Of a DNA stretch of 64,000 nucleotides, positions 9,452-17,877 are shown in pieces. A program made the position numbers and the translations under genes. The stretch is taken from the NCBI RefSeq assembly GCF_030295325.1, contig NZ_AP027059.1, forward strand, positions 1,298,637 to 1,362,636, written 5' to 3'. Below the pieces are notes generated by a model. The model was not told the DNA's origin, made no database searches, and saw nothing but the letters and a program-made list of their open reading frames with translations. The stretch's first letter is position 1. Every line of letters begins with the position of its first letter. The DNA comes from Haliovirga abyssi (GTDB lineage: Bacteria; Fusobacteriota; Fusobacteriia; Fusobacteriales; Haliovirgaceae).

Positions 9452-9479
9452 AAAAAGACCTTATATAAGGTCTTTTTTT
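9452..9479. terminator. Bidirectional terminator between convergent genes
   Basis: AAAAAAAGACCTTA / TAAGGTCTTTTTTT form a near-perfect hairpin with U-tracts in both directions, directly after the plus-strand small gene and overlapping the end of the minus-strand one. Confidence 0.9.
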
Positions 9480-9663
9480 ATGCTTTTAAATTATCAAATA
9501 GATATCCATACGCAACCCATAATACGACTTCAAAAATTATTACTCCTAATAATCCTAAAATTCCAAAGCTAAAATTCCACCATACCAAAATCACAACTAA
9601 ATTTATTAAAACGAATATAATTTTTTTAATAATTTCATTTTCTATTGCCTCCTCTGGATTCAA
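9478..9663 (-). CDS. Small membrane protein
   Basis: 61 aa with two hydrophobic segments (about residues 13-32 and 35-55) and little else. The only in-frame conventional start is TTG at 9663, with a poorly spaced GAAGGA. A GAGGAGG lies inside the frame without a normal start after it, so the true start is unclear. It follows the Cache-fused acyltransferase by 11 bp. Not recognised; function unknown. Confidence 0.5.
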   Translation of the reverse strand: MNPEEAIENEIIKKIIFVLINLVVILVWWNFSFGILGLLGVIIFEVVLWVAYGYLFDNLKA

Positions 9664-9674
9664 AGTCCTTCATA

Positions 9675-11453
9675 TCAGATCAACTTTTCTTTATCATCTG
9701 CAACACCTGTTAAATCTGTAAAATTAAAATCAATCCCCAAAATTCCTACAAATTCTCCATTTGAATTTGTAATAGAAGCAGAAGCTGTAACACAAAGCTT
9801 TGAAGTGGTTTGAGAAATATAATATTCTGTTAAATGAGTATCTCCATCTTTAACTACTAATTTATACCATTCTCTTTCTCTTCTATTATCTCCTTTTTTA
9901 GATATATCATGTGCTCTTTCTATCCAAGGTTGAGCAATATTATCTGTTATTTGTATTCCATCTTCATCAGTAACATATGCCATTTGAACATATCTGTTGT
10001 TTTTTATTAAATTTTCCAATACCTCTGTTATTCTATCTGAATCCATACTCATAATTTCAGGTTTAGCTGCATATCTTTCCACTATTTCCCTAGCTACTTT
10101 ATCTGATTTTTCTTCTAACTCCTCAAAACCAGTTTTAACTAATTCAGTCATATATTTTTTAGATAATCTTAACATCTCTTCGTCTGAAATAGCTGTTATT
10201 CTTCCATTATCATATTCATTTTGTATCCATTTATATATATTTGTAACTCCTGGATGCTTTTTACTAACTTCTTTTTTAGGATTCAAATTCGAATTAATCC
10301 AATGAGCTATTCCAGCTACACCTGATTTGTCTGTAATTGTAACTCTAAGCGGTCTGTTTAATATTCCAGTTGTATCAAATATATTGTATATCTCCTCATT
10401 TTTCATAATTCCATCAGCATGAATTCCTGCTTTTGTAACATTAAAATCTCTTCCAACAAATGGATATCTTGAAGAAACTTGTATTTTCATCTCATTTTGC
10501 ATAAATTCAGCAATCTCTGTGATTATTTGAGTATTTAAGGTCTCATCTTTTCCTTTCAAAGATAAATAATCCATAACTAGAGCTTCAATTGGCGGATTCC
10601 CTGTTCTCTCTCCAATTCCAAGTAATGTCCCATTTACTCCAGCTGCTCCATACATCCATGCCGCTGTTCCATTTACCAATACTTTATGAAAATCATTATG
10701 CCCATGCCATTCTATAAGATGAGAAGGCACATCTAACTCTTCTCTTAATAAAGATATCATTTTAGGCACTGATCTCGGTAATTTTGCTGCTGCAAATGGA
10801 ACTCCATATCCCATTGTATCACATAATCTAACCTTTACATCTACCCCTGATTCCTCTCTTATTTTCATCAATTCTTCTACAAAAGGTAATACCACTCCAT
10901 AAAAATCAGCTCTTGTAATATCTTCTAAGTGACATCTAGCTACAACACCATTTTCTACAACTGTTCTTACTACATCAAGATATTGCTCTATAATAGTTTT
11001 TCTATCTTTTTTTAGCTTCATATATATATGATAATCAGAAACTGAAGTCAAAATTCCAGTTTCTTTTAATTCTAATTGTTTTACCATTTCAAAATCTTCT
11101 TTTTTAGCTCTTATCCAACTTGTTATTTCTGGAAAAGGAAGATTTAATTCTTTACATTTTTCTACTGCTTTTTTATCCCTCTCGCTATACAAAAAGAATT
11201 CTGATTGCCTTATTAGTCCATTTTCTCCGCCTAGTTCATTCATATATTTAAATAATTTCACAATATGTTCTTCTTTAAATGGTGCCATAGATTGCTGTCC
11301 ATCTCTAAAGGTTGTATCTGTAATCCATATTTTTTCTGGAATTTCTGGCAAAACTATTTTTCTTTCAAGTTCCATTTTTGGTACTTCTGTATATGGAAAC
11401 ATTTTTCTTAATAAGTTTGGTTTTTCTAAATTTACTAAATTAAATTTTTTCAT
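9675..11453 (-). CDS. DRE-TIM acyltransferase (homocitrate/Re-citrate synthase-like) with C-terminal Cache domain
   Basis: 592 aa. The N-terminal half is an HMG-lyase-like barrel that condenses acetyl-CoA with a 2-oxoacid: DTTFRDGQQS (46-55), metal ligands in HGHND (H250, H252), then GIGERTGNPP. Overall it resembles homocitrate synthase and the Re-citrate synthase of anaerobes; the substrate cannot be fixed from sequence. Residues about 485-580 form a Cache (PDC) sensor domain: AYVTDEDG, REREWYK, then GEFVGILGIDF. Isopropylmalate synthases instead end in a LeuA regulatory domain. The Cache part probably binds a small ligand for allosteric control in the cytoplasm, since no membrane segment is present. 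Confidence 0.85.
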   Translation of the reverse strand: MKKFNLVNLEKPNLLRKMFPYTEVPKMELERKIVLPEIPEKIWITDTTFRDGQQSMAPFKEEHIVKLFKYMNELGGENGLIRQSEFFLYSERDKKAVEKCKELNLPFPEITSWIRAKKEDFEMVKQLELKETGILTSVSDYHIYMKLKKDRKTIIEQYLDVVRTVVENGVVARCHLEDITRADFYGVVLPFVEELMKIREESGVDVKVRLCDTMGYGVPFAAAKLPRSVPKMISLLREELDVPSHLIEWHGHNDFHKVLVNGTAAWMYGAAGVNGTLLGIGERTGNPPIEALVMDYLSLKGKDETLNTQIITEIAEFMQNEMKIQVSSRYPFVGRDFNVTKAGIHADGIMKNEEIYNIFDTTGILNRPLRVTITDKSGVAGIAHWINSNLNPKKEVSKKHPGVTNIYKWIQNEYDNGRITAISDEEMLRLSKKYMTELVKTGFEELEEKSDKVAREIVERYAAKPEIMSMDSDRITEVLENLIKNNRYVQMAYVTDEDGIQITDNIAQPWIERAHDISKKGDNRREREWYKLVVKDGDTHLTEYYISQTTSKLCVTASASITNSNGEFVGILGIDFNFTDLTGVADDKEKLI

Positions 11454-11498
11454 TTTATCACTCCCTATTACTTAATTTTTAAAATTGTACTACTTATA

Positions 11499-11517
11499 AT
11501 ATACTTTTAAAGTATAT
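11499..11517. promoter_or_regulatory. 9-1-9 inverted repeat overlapping the -10 box
   Basis: ATATACTTT and AAAGTATAT are perfectly complementary across one base. The repeat covers the -10 box of the promoter at 11511-11539, so a bound repressor would block transcription of the acyltransferase gene. Confidence 0.6.
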
Positions 11518-11539
11518 CACATCTTAAATATATTGTCAA
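11511..11539 (-). promoter_or_regulatory. Predicted promoter of the acyltransferase gene
   Basis: Minus-strand TTGACA (11534-11539), 17-bp spacer, TATACT (11511-11516), about 45 bp upstream of the start codon. Confidence 0.75.
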
Positions 11540-11575
11540 AACTATTAAAATTTTCTAAAAAAGCAATCAATATTT

Positions 11576-11944
11576 TTATATTGACTGCTTTTTTTTTATA
11601 TATACATCTATTTTATATTTATTTTTAATCTCTTCTGCAACAGCTTCCGCTTTTGAATACTCTTTATACTTAGGCGTAATCACTTTATATAATCCATTCT
11701 CAAAAATAACTCTTAATTTTATTTCTGGTATTTTCTCAATTAAATTCATACAACTTTCATAATGTTTATATACACCTAATTGAACAAAATAAACTGGTTC
11801 TTTCAAAACTTCTTTCTGTTGTTTTCTGCTTTCTAATTTTGTTTCTATTATTTTACTTTTCCCCGTATTATTTCCAAAAAATGAAAAAAAAATTCCTGCA
11901 AGGATAAATCCAACTCCAATTCCTAATACAAAAAATTTTCTCAC
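11576..11944 (-). CDS. Membrane-anchored SPOR-like protein
   Basis: 122 aa. One N-terminal transmembrane helix (about residues 4-25), a charged linker, then a SPOR-like fold from VYFVQLGVYKHYESC to the C-terminus. SPOR domains bind denuded septal peptidoglycan, so a role at the division site is plausible. It lies 6 bp after the coiled-coil protein gene at 11951-12508, and the two are probably co-transcribed. Confidence 0.75.
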   Translation of the reverse strand: MRKFFVLGIGVGFILAGIFFSFFGNNTGKSKIIETKLESRKQQKEVLKEPVYFVQLGVYKHYESCMNLIEKIPEIKLRVIFENGLYKVITPKYKEYSKAEAVAEEIKNKYKIDVYIKKKQSI

Positions 11945-11950
11945 CTATTT

Positions 11951-12508
11951 TCACCTCATCCTTTTTAACCCTAATACAAATTCAATTTCTCCCATACTTT
12001 TTCCCATTTTCTCTGCAATCTCATATATATCTAATCCTCTTTTATAATATTCTACTATTTCATCTTCATATCCTATTGTATTCCTAATCATTGGTTTTGT
12101 TTTTGGCTTTATTCTTAAAATTTTTTCTTCTGCATTTGATATATTTTTTAATTTTTCACTTAAATTTACTTCCGCTTCTAGTAATCTTCTATATAAAATA
12201 TCCATATCTGTTATTAATTTTGTAGACTTAACTATTTTTTCATCTAAATTTAAATTTAATTCTGATATTGTCATTATTTTCTTATCTAAAGTATCTGTAT
12301 TAAAATTAGCTGTTCTATTGAATTCCATTGTTAAATCTACTATTTGATTTTTTAAATCAAAAAATTCTAGCTCTAGTTCCCCTTTATTTATATTATTTTT
12401 AGTAGAATGATTTTTAATAACTTTTTTCTTTTTATTTCCAGTCAAAAAAATTGCAAGCAAAGAATATAAAGATATTACAATTCCTATTCCAATTAATATA
12501 TTTGTCAT
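11951..12508 (-). CDS. Membrane-anchored coiled-coil protein with C-terminal HTH-like segment
   Basis: 185 aa. A transmembrane helix (about 3-22) is followed by a KKKK stop-transfer, a long helical region likely to be coiled coil (about 45-130), and a short helix-turn-helix-like tail: YYKRGLDIYEIAEKMGKSMG. That tail resembles the DUF6115-type endings of small membrane-anchored proteins in low-GC bacteria. Function unknown. It is followed by the SPOR protein gene, which suggests a cell-envelope role. Confidence 0.7.
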   Translation of the reverse strand: MTNILIGIGIVISLYSLLAIFLTGNKKKKVIKNHSTKNNINKGELELEFFDLKNQIVDLTMEFNRTANFNTDTLDKKIMTISELNLNLDEKIVKSTKLITDMDILYRRLLEAEVNLSEKLKNISNAEEKILRIKPKTKPMIRNTIGYEDEIVEYYKRGLDIYEIAEKMGKSMGEIEFVLGLKRMR

Positions 12509-12612
12509 AAAAATCCCCTCTTTTATGTATACTTACATTTTTTTAATTCGAATGGCTTAAAATTAGTTCTCTATTTACTTAAAAAATCGCATATTTCAAA
12601 AAAAAACGGTGG

Positions 12613-12651
12613 AGCTTATTTTCTGAATAAATTTATACTTTCCTAGTAAAT
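12613..12651 (-). repeat. Interspersed repeat, copy 1
   Basis: Minus-strand core TACTAGGAAAGTATAAAT followed by TTATTCAGAAAATAAGCT. It begins right after the T-tract that ends the SRP RNA. Other copies are at 16331, 34551 and 36508. Confidence 0.75.
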
Positions 12652-12658
12652 AAAAAGA

Positions 12659-12926
12659 GCCATACACCGATATTTGCAGCATATCAATATACGGAAATTT
12701 GTTAAATAACTCAAGTAAAGCTACCCCATAACACCCAGAAAATGCGGGTTAGTGCTGCTTCCTTCCAGACCTGACACGGTTCCCCGTGTTTCTGCCGTAT
12801 AGGACTCTACTATCAACATTACTATAACAACTCCTGCTATACCAACATACTTCTCGTATCGGACTTCACTCTCACTAAAGCGGGTTGTGAGTTACAGGGC
12901 ACCGCTATCTCCCCAGCTAGTATGGC
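12659..12926 (-). ncRNA. ffs: Signal recognition particle RNA, large bacterial type
   Basis: About 268 nt. The highly conserved apical segment GGTCTGGAAGGAAGCAGC is present (minus strand, near 12750-12770). At the 5' end GATAGCGGTGCCCTGTAAC is the Alu-domain signature of the long SRP RNAs known from Bacillus and relatives. The ends pair perfectly: GCCATAC at 12926-12920 with GTATGGC at 12665-12659, followed by TCTTTTT. The RNA binds Ffh and targets membrane proteins. Ends are predicted from the terminal helix and promoter. Confidence 0.95.
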
Positions 12927-12933
12927 GAATATT

Positions 12934-12962
12934 ATTATAACATTGATATTCATATTTGTCAA
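12934..12962 (-). promoter_or_regulatory. Consensus sigma-70 promoter of the SRP RNA
   Basis: Minus-strand TTGACA (12957-12962), 17-bp spacer, TATAAT (12934-12939): a perfect consensus, with the predicted start at about 12926-12927. Positions 12963-13185, up to the hpf terminator, are AT-rich with nothing recognised. Confidence 0.9.
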
Positions 12963-13185
12963 CTAGTTGTATTCACTTTTTTCTCGCTTTTTAAGAGTTC
13001 TTATTATCTTTTATCTATAACTTTTTTTATTTTATAAAACTATATTATAAAAATCTAAATATATAATACTCAAAGAACACTTAAAAAAATTTATTTCATA
13101 TTTTATTATAAAAGCACTTTAAATTATTGCACATTTTATAATAAAATATAAAGATTTAAGCTATCCTCACTATATAAGTTATGAA

Positions 13186-13211
13186 AAGGACAGGCTAAAA
13201 AGCCTGTCCTT
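13186..13211. terminator. Intrinsic terminator downstream of hpf
   Basis: AAGGACAGGCT (13186-13196) and AGCCTGTCCTT (13201-13211) form an 11-bp stem with a 4-nt loop. It follows the hpf stop on the minus strand; the longer T-run lies on the plus-strand side. Confidence 0.8.
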
Positions 13212-13216
13212 CTTTT

Positions 13217-13762
13217 TTATTTCCCCCATGAAGGTTCTATATGTCCATATGTTTCATCTTTTCTTTTATATACTACATTTAGCTCTTCAGTTTCATGATT
13301 CATAAATGCATAAAAATCTTGGTTTAAGCTGTTCATTTGTAAAATTGCTTCTTCAATACTCATTGGTTTTGGTGAAATTAATCTACTTTTAATTATCATT
13401 TTGTCATCTTCTTTAGGTTCTAATTTACTAAAAATTTCTTTTATATTTTCTTGATGATGTTGTCTATTTTTTAGTTTTTCTTTATATTTTTTTATTTGAA
13501 CCTCTAAAACATCTACAACTTCATCAATTGCAGCATATAAAATTTTATCACTTGATACAGCTTTTATTTTTGTACCATTAGCAAATAATAATACATCAGC
13601 AATATGTTTATCTCCTTCTGTTTTACTGTGTTCCACTGACAAAGTGATATCAATTTCTAAAATGTTTTCAAAATACTTTTTTATTCCTCCTATTTTTTTC
13701 TCTGCATAGTTTCTTATTGCATCTGTGATTTCTAAATGTCTACCACTTATGATAATTCTCAT
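13217..13762 (-). CDS. hpf: Ribosome hibernation-promoting factor, long form
   Basis: 181 aa from the ATG at 13762, which has GGAAGGAG upstream. The N-terminal S30AE/HPF domain runs from MRIIISGRHLEITDAIRNY to about residue 100. A charged linker follows, then the C-terminal dimerisation domain (KPMSIEEAILQMNSLNQDFYAF and the late VVYKRKD). The long form lets two 70S ribosomes pair into inactive 100S dimers during slow growth. The upstream 13,763-13,990 is dominated by A/T tracts, without a confident promoter. Confidence 0.95.
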   Translation of the reverse strand: MRIIISGRHLEITDAIRNYAEKKIGGIKKYFENILEIDITLSVEHSKTEGDKHIADVLLFANGTKIKAVSSDKILYAAIDEVVDVLEVQIKKYKEKLKNRQHHQENIKEIFSKLEPKEDDKMIIKSRLISPKPMSIEEAILQMNSLNQDFYAFMNHETEELNVVYKRKDETYGHIEPSWGK

Positions 13763-13980
13763 AAGTATCACTCCTTCCGTTTTTTAGTTTTAGATCTGCT
13801 ATAATATCGTTCTAATTATATTATACTCATTTTTTTTTTATTTCCTCTTTTTTTTTTTATTTTTGATAACTTTTTTATCTTTTTTTTCGCACTACCTTCC
13901 TACCTCAATATATTTTTTGAAACTAAATTGCTTATATATTACTATAATATGAATTTAAACTTTTTTTTGATAAAATGGGG

Positions 13981-14020
13981 CTCCGGTTTGCCTATTAATT
14001 AGGCACCTCCTTTTCCGGAG
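13981..14020 (-). terminator. Branched hairpin at the end of the LolCD-HATPase operon
   Basis: Outer arms CTCCGG/CCGGAG (13981-13986, 14015-14020) enclose TGCCTA/TAGGCA (13989-13994, 14000-14005). It overlaps the last codons of the HATPase gene. The following U-tract is weak, so termination efficiency is uncertain. Confidence 0.5.
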
Positions 14021-14453
14021 TTCCTCTTTTTTTTATAACTTTATACATTTTTATTTCAATTTCATCTTTTGAATTATCATATTCTACTCTATCCATTATT
14101 TTATGTATTAAAAAGATCCCTCTACCATTATCTCCCAACTCTTCAACTTGTTCTGGATTTTTTAAAACCGCATGTTCATCCACTGTTTTTTGATTAACTC
14201 CATTTCCATTATATCTTATAATCAACATTACATCTTTTTCTGAGAGTTTAATTTCAAATTGAATTTTTTTATTTTTATCAAATTCAACCCCGTATTTCAT
14301 TGCATTTGCAAGTGCCTCTCCTATAACTAATTCAATATAATATATTGTTTCAAAATCATAATTATATTTTTCTGATAATTTTCTAAATTCATACCTCATT
14401 TTTTGTATCTCTTCTAAGTTTGAATTCAAATAAAAAATATTTTCACAATACAT
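13995..14453 (-). CDS. RsbW-like anti-sigma/serine kinase ATPase
   Basis: 152 aa GHKL-fold protein. The N box is IGEALANAMKYG (near 47-58). The G box, ELGDNGRGIFLIHKIMD, matches RsbW/SpoIIAB-type ATPases, which phosphorylate anti-anti-sigma factors or sequester sigma factors. No cognate antagonist or sigma factor is adjacent. It starts 1 bp after the ABC ATPase gene, so it is co-transcribed with the LolCD-like pair. The C-terminal residues are encoded inside the downstream hairpin. Confidence 0.8.
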   Translation of the reverse strand: MYCENIFYLNSNLEEIQKMRYEFRKLSEKYNYDFETIYYIELVIGEALANAMKYGVEFDKNKKIQFEIKLSEKDVMLIIRYNGNGVNQKTVDEHAVLKNPEQVEELGDNGRGIFLIHKIMDRVEYDNSKDEIEIKMYKVIKKRGTPEKEVPN

Positions 14454-14454
14454 A

Positions 14455-15141
14455 CTAACCTCCTAATTGAAGCTTTCCTTTTTTTAATATATACTTTTTA
14501 TTAGTTATATCTCCCAATTCTCGGCTATGAGTTACAACTACTATTGTTTGTTTTTTTTCAATATTAATTTTTTTTAGTAATTGGTATATATGTTCGCTTG
14601 TTTCATCATCCAAATTTCCTGTAGGTTCATCTGCCAAAATCAATGCTGGTTCATTTATTAACGATCTAGCTATTGCAACTCTTTGTTTTTCCCCGCCAGA
14701 AAGCTCTGATGATTTATGATTTAATCTATGTCCCATATCTACATCTATTAATAATTTCTTTGCCTCTGCCTCTACCTCTTCTTTAGATTTTTTTTTATTT
14801 ATTAATGCTGGCAACATTACATTTTCTAATGCAGTAAATTCTGGTAGCAAATAATGAAATTGGAATATAAATCCTAACATTTTATTTCTTATTTCATCTC
14901 TATTTTTTTCTGTAAAATTGTTTATAATTTCTTTTCTATAATATACATTCCCTTCTGTTGGAACATCTAAGATTCCAATTATATTCAACAATGTACTTTT
15001 TCCAGAGCCTGATTTTCCCATTATTGATATAAAATCACCTTCTTCTACAGTTAGATTTAAATCATGTAAAACACCTACAGTAAATTTTTTATCTTTATAT
15101 TCTTTCTTTATATTTTCTAATTTTAAAATTGAGTTACTCAT
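14455..15141 (-). CDS. LolD/MacB-type ABC transporter ATPase
   Basis: 228 aa. Walker A GKSGSGKST (42-50), signature ELSGGEKQR, Walker B LILADEPTGNLD and the switch His in VVTHS are all intact. This subgroup powers mechanotransmission transporters: lipoprotein release (LolCDE), MacB or FtsEX-like systems. It overlaps the permease gene by 8 bp. Lipoprotein trafficking is the likeliest role in a diderm cell, but the substrate is not proven. Confidence 0.88.
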   Translation of the reverse strand: MSNSILKLENIKKEYKDKKFTVGVLHDLNLTVEEGDFISIMGKSGSGKSTLLNIIGILDVPTEGNVYYRKEIINNFTEKNRDEIRNKMLGFIFQFHYLLPEFTALENVMLPALINKKKSKEEVEAEAKKLLIDVDMGHRLNHKSSELSGGEKQRVAIARSLINEPALILADEPTGNLDDETSEHIYQLLKKINIEKKQTIVVVTHSRELGDITNKKYILKKGKLQLGG

Positions 15142-16300
15142 ATTTTAATGCCTCCACTGGTTTTAAATTTGCTGCTTTATATGCTGGAAAAATACTTGAG
15201 ATCAATACAATTATAAATGTAGCTCCTGAAACAACAGCAAACTCTCTCCAAGATATATTAACTGGTAATTTATCTATATAATATATCTGAGATAAAAAAG
15301 ATATTGAGTATGTTTTTAAAATATATAATATTATCCCAGAAATTACTATCCCTAAAATTATACCAACTACTCCTAAAATCAACCCTTCTAGTAAGAATAT
15401 TTTCATAATATTGTCTTTACTATACCCAATTGCTCTTAATACCCCAATATCTTTAGTTTTTTCTCTTACCAATGTATTTAATATTACACCCACTACAAAT
15501 CCTGATATTATTATTATCAAAGATAATACAAGTATCATAACCATCTTTTCTAATGATAAAGCTCTTAATAAATTTCTATTTTTTTCTGACCATGTTCTAT
15601 ATGCTAATCCCGTTTTATTAAATATTTCTTCTCCTATTTTTTTTGCAGCATATATATTTTTTATTTTCACCTCTAACGAAGTTGTTGTATCTCCAGAATC
15701 TGATAAAATTTGTACTGTCCTAAGAGGTATTATTACTAAAGAGGTATCAAAATCATAAAATCCAGATTGAAAAACTCCAACTATTGTTAAATTCAACTCT
15801 TTATTTTCTGAAGAAATAATTTTTACCTTATCTCCTAGTTTTGCTCCTAATGCATTAAAAAGTTCTTTCCCTACTATTATACTTGATAATTTATCAAACT
15901 TCAAGTGACCTTTTATTATTTTTTTATCAAAGTGAAGATTTTTTATAGCATCTTCTTCTGATATACCCTTTATGCTAATTCCAGAAACATAATTTCCAGA
16001 AACATCCTCATATTTTATTATCCCTTGTGTATCATATACTGCAGCTACACTTTTTACACCTTTTATAGAACTAATTTTTTTCTCCATCTCTGTATAATCT
16101 GATATAGAACTTTCTGAATTTGTAAGAGTTATATGAGCTGTCATAGATAATATATTTTTTATCATATTTTCATCAAGTCCACTGGCAATTCCAAGAGACA
16201 CAAGTAAAACTATCATTCCTATTGCAATTCCTATTACAGAAATTATACTTTGCTTTTTTCTCTCTTTTATATGTTTTGTAGCTATAAATAATTCTACCAT
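15134..16300 (-). CDS. LolC/LolE-like FtsX-family permease
   Basis: 388 aa. Transmembrane helix 1 (about 18-40) is followed by a periplasmic MacB-type core domain (about 45-250). Three C-terminal helices (about 255-285, 300-335, 350-378) complete the FtsX-like fold; the last ends in PAYKAANLKPVEALKYE, as in LolC/LolE. It works with the adjacent ATPase. Only one permease is present, so the complex may be a homodimer. It starts 30 bp after repeat copy 2, with an AGGAGG ribosome site. Confidence 0.87.
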   Translation of the reverse strand: MVELFIATKHIKERKKQSIISVIGIAIGMIVLLVSLGIASGLDENMIKNILSMTAHITLTNSESSISDYTEMEKKISSIKGVKSVAAVYDTQGIIKYEDVSGNYVSGISIKGISEEDAIKNLHFDKKIIKGHLKFDKLSSIIVGKELFNALGAKLGDKVKIISSENKELNLTIVGVFQSGFYDFDTSLVIIPLRTVQILSDSGDTTTSLEVKIKNIYAAKKIGEEIFNKTGLAYRTWSEKNRNLLRALSLEKMVMILVLSLIIIISGFVVGVILNTLVREKTKDIGVLRAIGYSKDNIMKIFLLEGLILGVVGIILGIVISGIILYILKTYSISFLSQIYYIDKLPVNISWREFAVVSGATFIIVLISSIFPAYKAANLKPVEALKYE

Positions 16301-16330
16301 ATATCCTCCTTTTATTTCTAATTTTTAAAG

Positions 16331-16364
16331 ATTTTCTGAATAAATTTATACTTTCCTAGTAAAA
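16331..16364 (-). repeat. Interspersed repeat, copy 2
   Basis: Minus strand TACTAGGAAAGTATAAAT then TTATTCAGAAAAT. It directly follows the T-tract of the lysS terminator and ends about 30 bp before the LolC-like gene. Confidence 0.75.
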
Positions 16365-16398
16365 AATAAAAAACAAAAGGCAAGCATAAAACTTGCCT
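16363..16398 (-). terminator. Intrinsic terminator of lysS
   Basis: AGGCAAG (16378-16384) pairs with CTTGCCT (16392-16398); on the minus strand it is followed by a T-rich tract. Confidence 0.85.
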
Positions 16399-16404
16399 AA
16401 TCTC

Positions 16405-17874
16405 TTATTTTTTTCTCATATGTGGGAAAAATATTACATCTCTTATAGAAGAAGCATTAGTAAGCAACATAACTAATCTATCTATCCCTATCCCAAGTCC
16501 ACCTGTTGGAGGCATTCCATATTCTAAAGCTTGCACAAAATCATCATCCATCATATGGGCTTCATCATCTCCGCCTTCTCTTTCAGATAATTGTGCCATA
16601 AATCTCTTTTTTTGTTCTATAGGATCATTTAACTCTGAATAAGCATTTCCTATTTCTCTTCCATACATAAATAATTCAAATCTATCTACAAACTCATCAC
16701 TATCTTTTTTACTTTTAGATAAAGGTGATAACTCTTTTGGATATTCTGTTATAAATGTAGGCTGAATCAATTTTTTCTCTACTCTTTCTTCAAAAATTTC
16801 ATTTAATATTTTAAAATATGACATCTTTTCTTCTATTTCTATTCCCAATTCTTCAGCCGCTTTTTTTGCTTCTTCTTGAGTTTTTATAACATTAAAATCA
16901 ACGCCTGTATATTCCTTTACTGCATCTATCATTGTAATTCTTTTCCAAGCTTTTCCAAAATTTATTTCAACACCTTCATACTCTATAGATTCTTTTCCAA
17001 ACATATCTTTCACTAAATTAGATACCATTTCTTCTGTCAAATTCATCATATCATTATAGTCAGCATACGCTTGATAAAGTTCCATCATTGTAAATTCTGG
17101 ATTGTGTCTTGTAGACATTCCTTCATTTCTAAAATTTCTATTTATTTCAAAAACTCTTTCATATCCACCAACTACTAATCTTTTTAAATATAACTCTGGA
17201 GCTATTCTTAAATATAGTTCCATATCCAATGTATTATGATATGTTATAAATGGTTTTGCAGTTGCTCCACCTGCCACTGGATGTAACATTGGAGTTTCAA
17301 CTTCTAAAAAGTTTCTTTTTTCTAAATATTTTCTAATATAATTTATTACTTTACTTCTAACTAAAAATGTTTCTTTTACTTCTCTATTCATTATTAAATC
17401 TACATATCTTTGTCTGTATCTTGTTTCTACATCTGTTAATCCATGAAATTTTTCAGGCAAAGGCCTCATGTTCTTTGAAAGCAATTCAAAATTTTGTATA
17501 CGAATTGTTATCTCTCCTGTATGAGTTTTAAATAATATACCTTCAATACCTATAAAATCTCCAACAGCCATTTTTTTATAAATTTCGTAAGCATCTTCTC
17601 CTACTTCATCTTTTCTTATATAATATTGAATTTTACCTGTTGTATCTTCTACATGTCCAAAACTTGCTTTTCCTTGTCTTCTATACGCCATTATTCTTCC
17701 TGCTGTTTTTACAACAACTTCTTTTTCTTCTTCAAACATATCCATAATATCTATTATATTATTTTTTTTATCATACTTTCTACCATATGGCTCTAACCCC
17801 ATCTCTTCTAACTCTTTTATTCTTTGCAATTTTAATTTCATAACTTGATTTAATTCTTTTCCTTGATTTGGCAT
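16405..17874 (-). CDS. lysS: Lysyl-tRNA synthetase, class II
   Basis: 489 aa, normal length. The N-terminal OB fold binds the anticodon (about residues 55-145). The class II catalytic core shows motif 2 [15 protein letters not shown] and motif 3 [15 protein letters not shown]. It charges tRNA-Lys in the cytoplasm. It starts 3 bp after the TPR protein gene, so they share a transcript, and a terminator follows. No T-box or lysine riboswitch was recognised upstream. Confidence 0.98.
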   Translation of the reverse strand: MPNQGKELNQVMKLKLQRIKELEEMGLEPYGRKYDKKNNIIDIMDMFEEEKEVVVKTAGRIMAYRRQGKASFGHVEDTTGKIQYYIRKDEVGEDAYEIYKKMAVGDFIGIEGILFKTHTGEITIRIQNFELLSKNMRPLPEKFHGLTDVETRYRQRYVDLIMNREVKETFLVRSKVINYIRKYLEKRNFLEVETPMLHPVAGGATAKPFITYHNTLDMELYLRIAPELYLKRLVVGGYERVFEINRNFRNEGMSTRHNPEFTMMELYQAYADYNDMMNLTEEMVSNLVKDMFGKESIEYEGVEINFGKAWKRITMIDAVKEYTGVDFNVIKTQEEAKKAAEELGIEIEEKMSYFKILNEIFEERVEKKLIQPTFITEYPKELSPLSKSKKDSDEFVDRFELFMYGREIGNAYSELNDPIEQKKRFMAQLSEREGGDDEAHMMDDDFVQALEYGMPPTGGLGIGIDRLVMLLTNASSIRDVIFFPHMRKK

Positions 17875-17877
17875 TGC

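Noticed and set aside
13831-13890. Long pyrimidine tract upstream of hpf as a terminator or regulatory site
   Set aside because: It is a plain T-rich tract without a stem; such runs are common in this genome.
14003-14012. AGGAGGTG-like ribosome site inside the hairpin after the HATPase gene
   Set aside because: No start codon follows at usable spacing; the purine run lies within the last codons of the HATPase gene.
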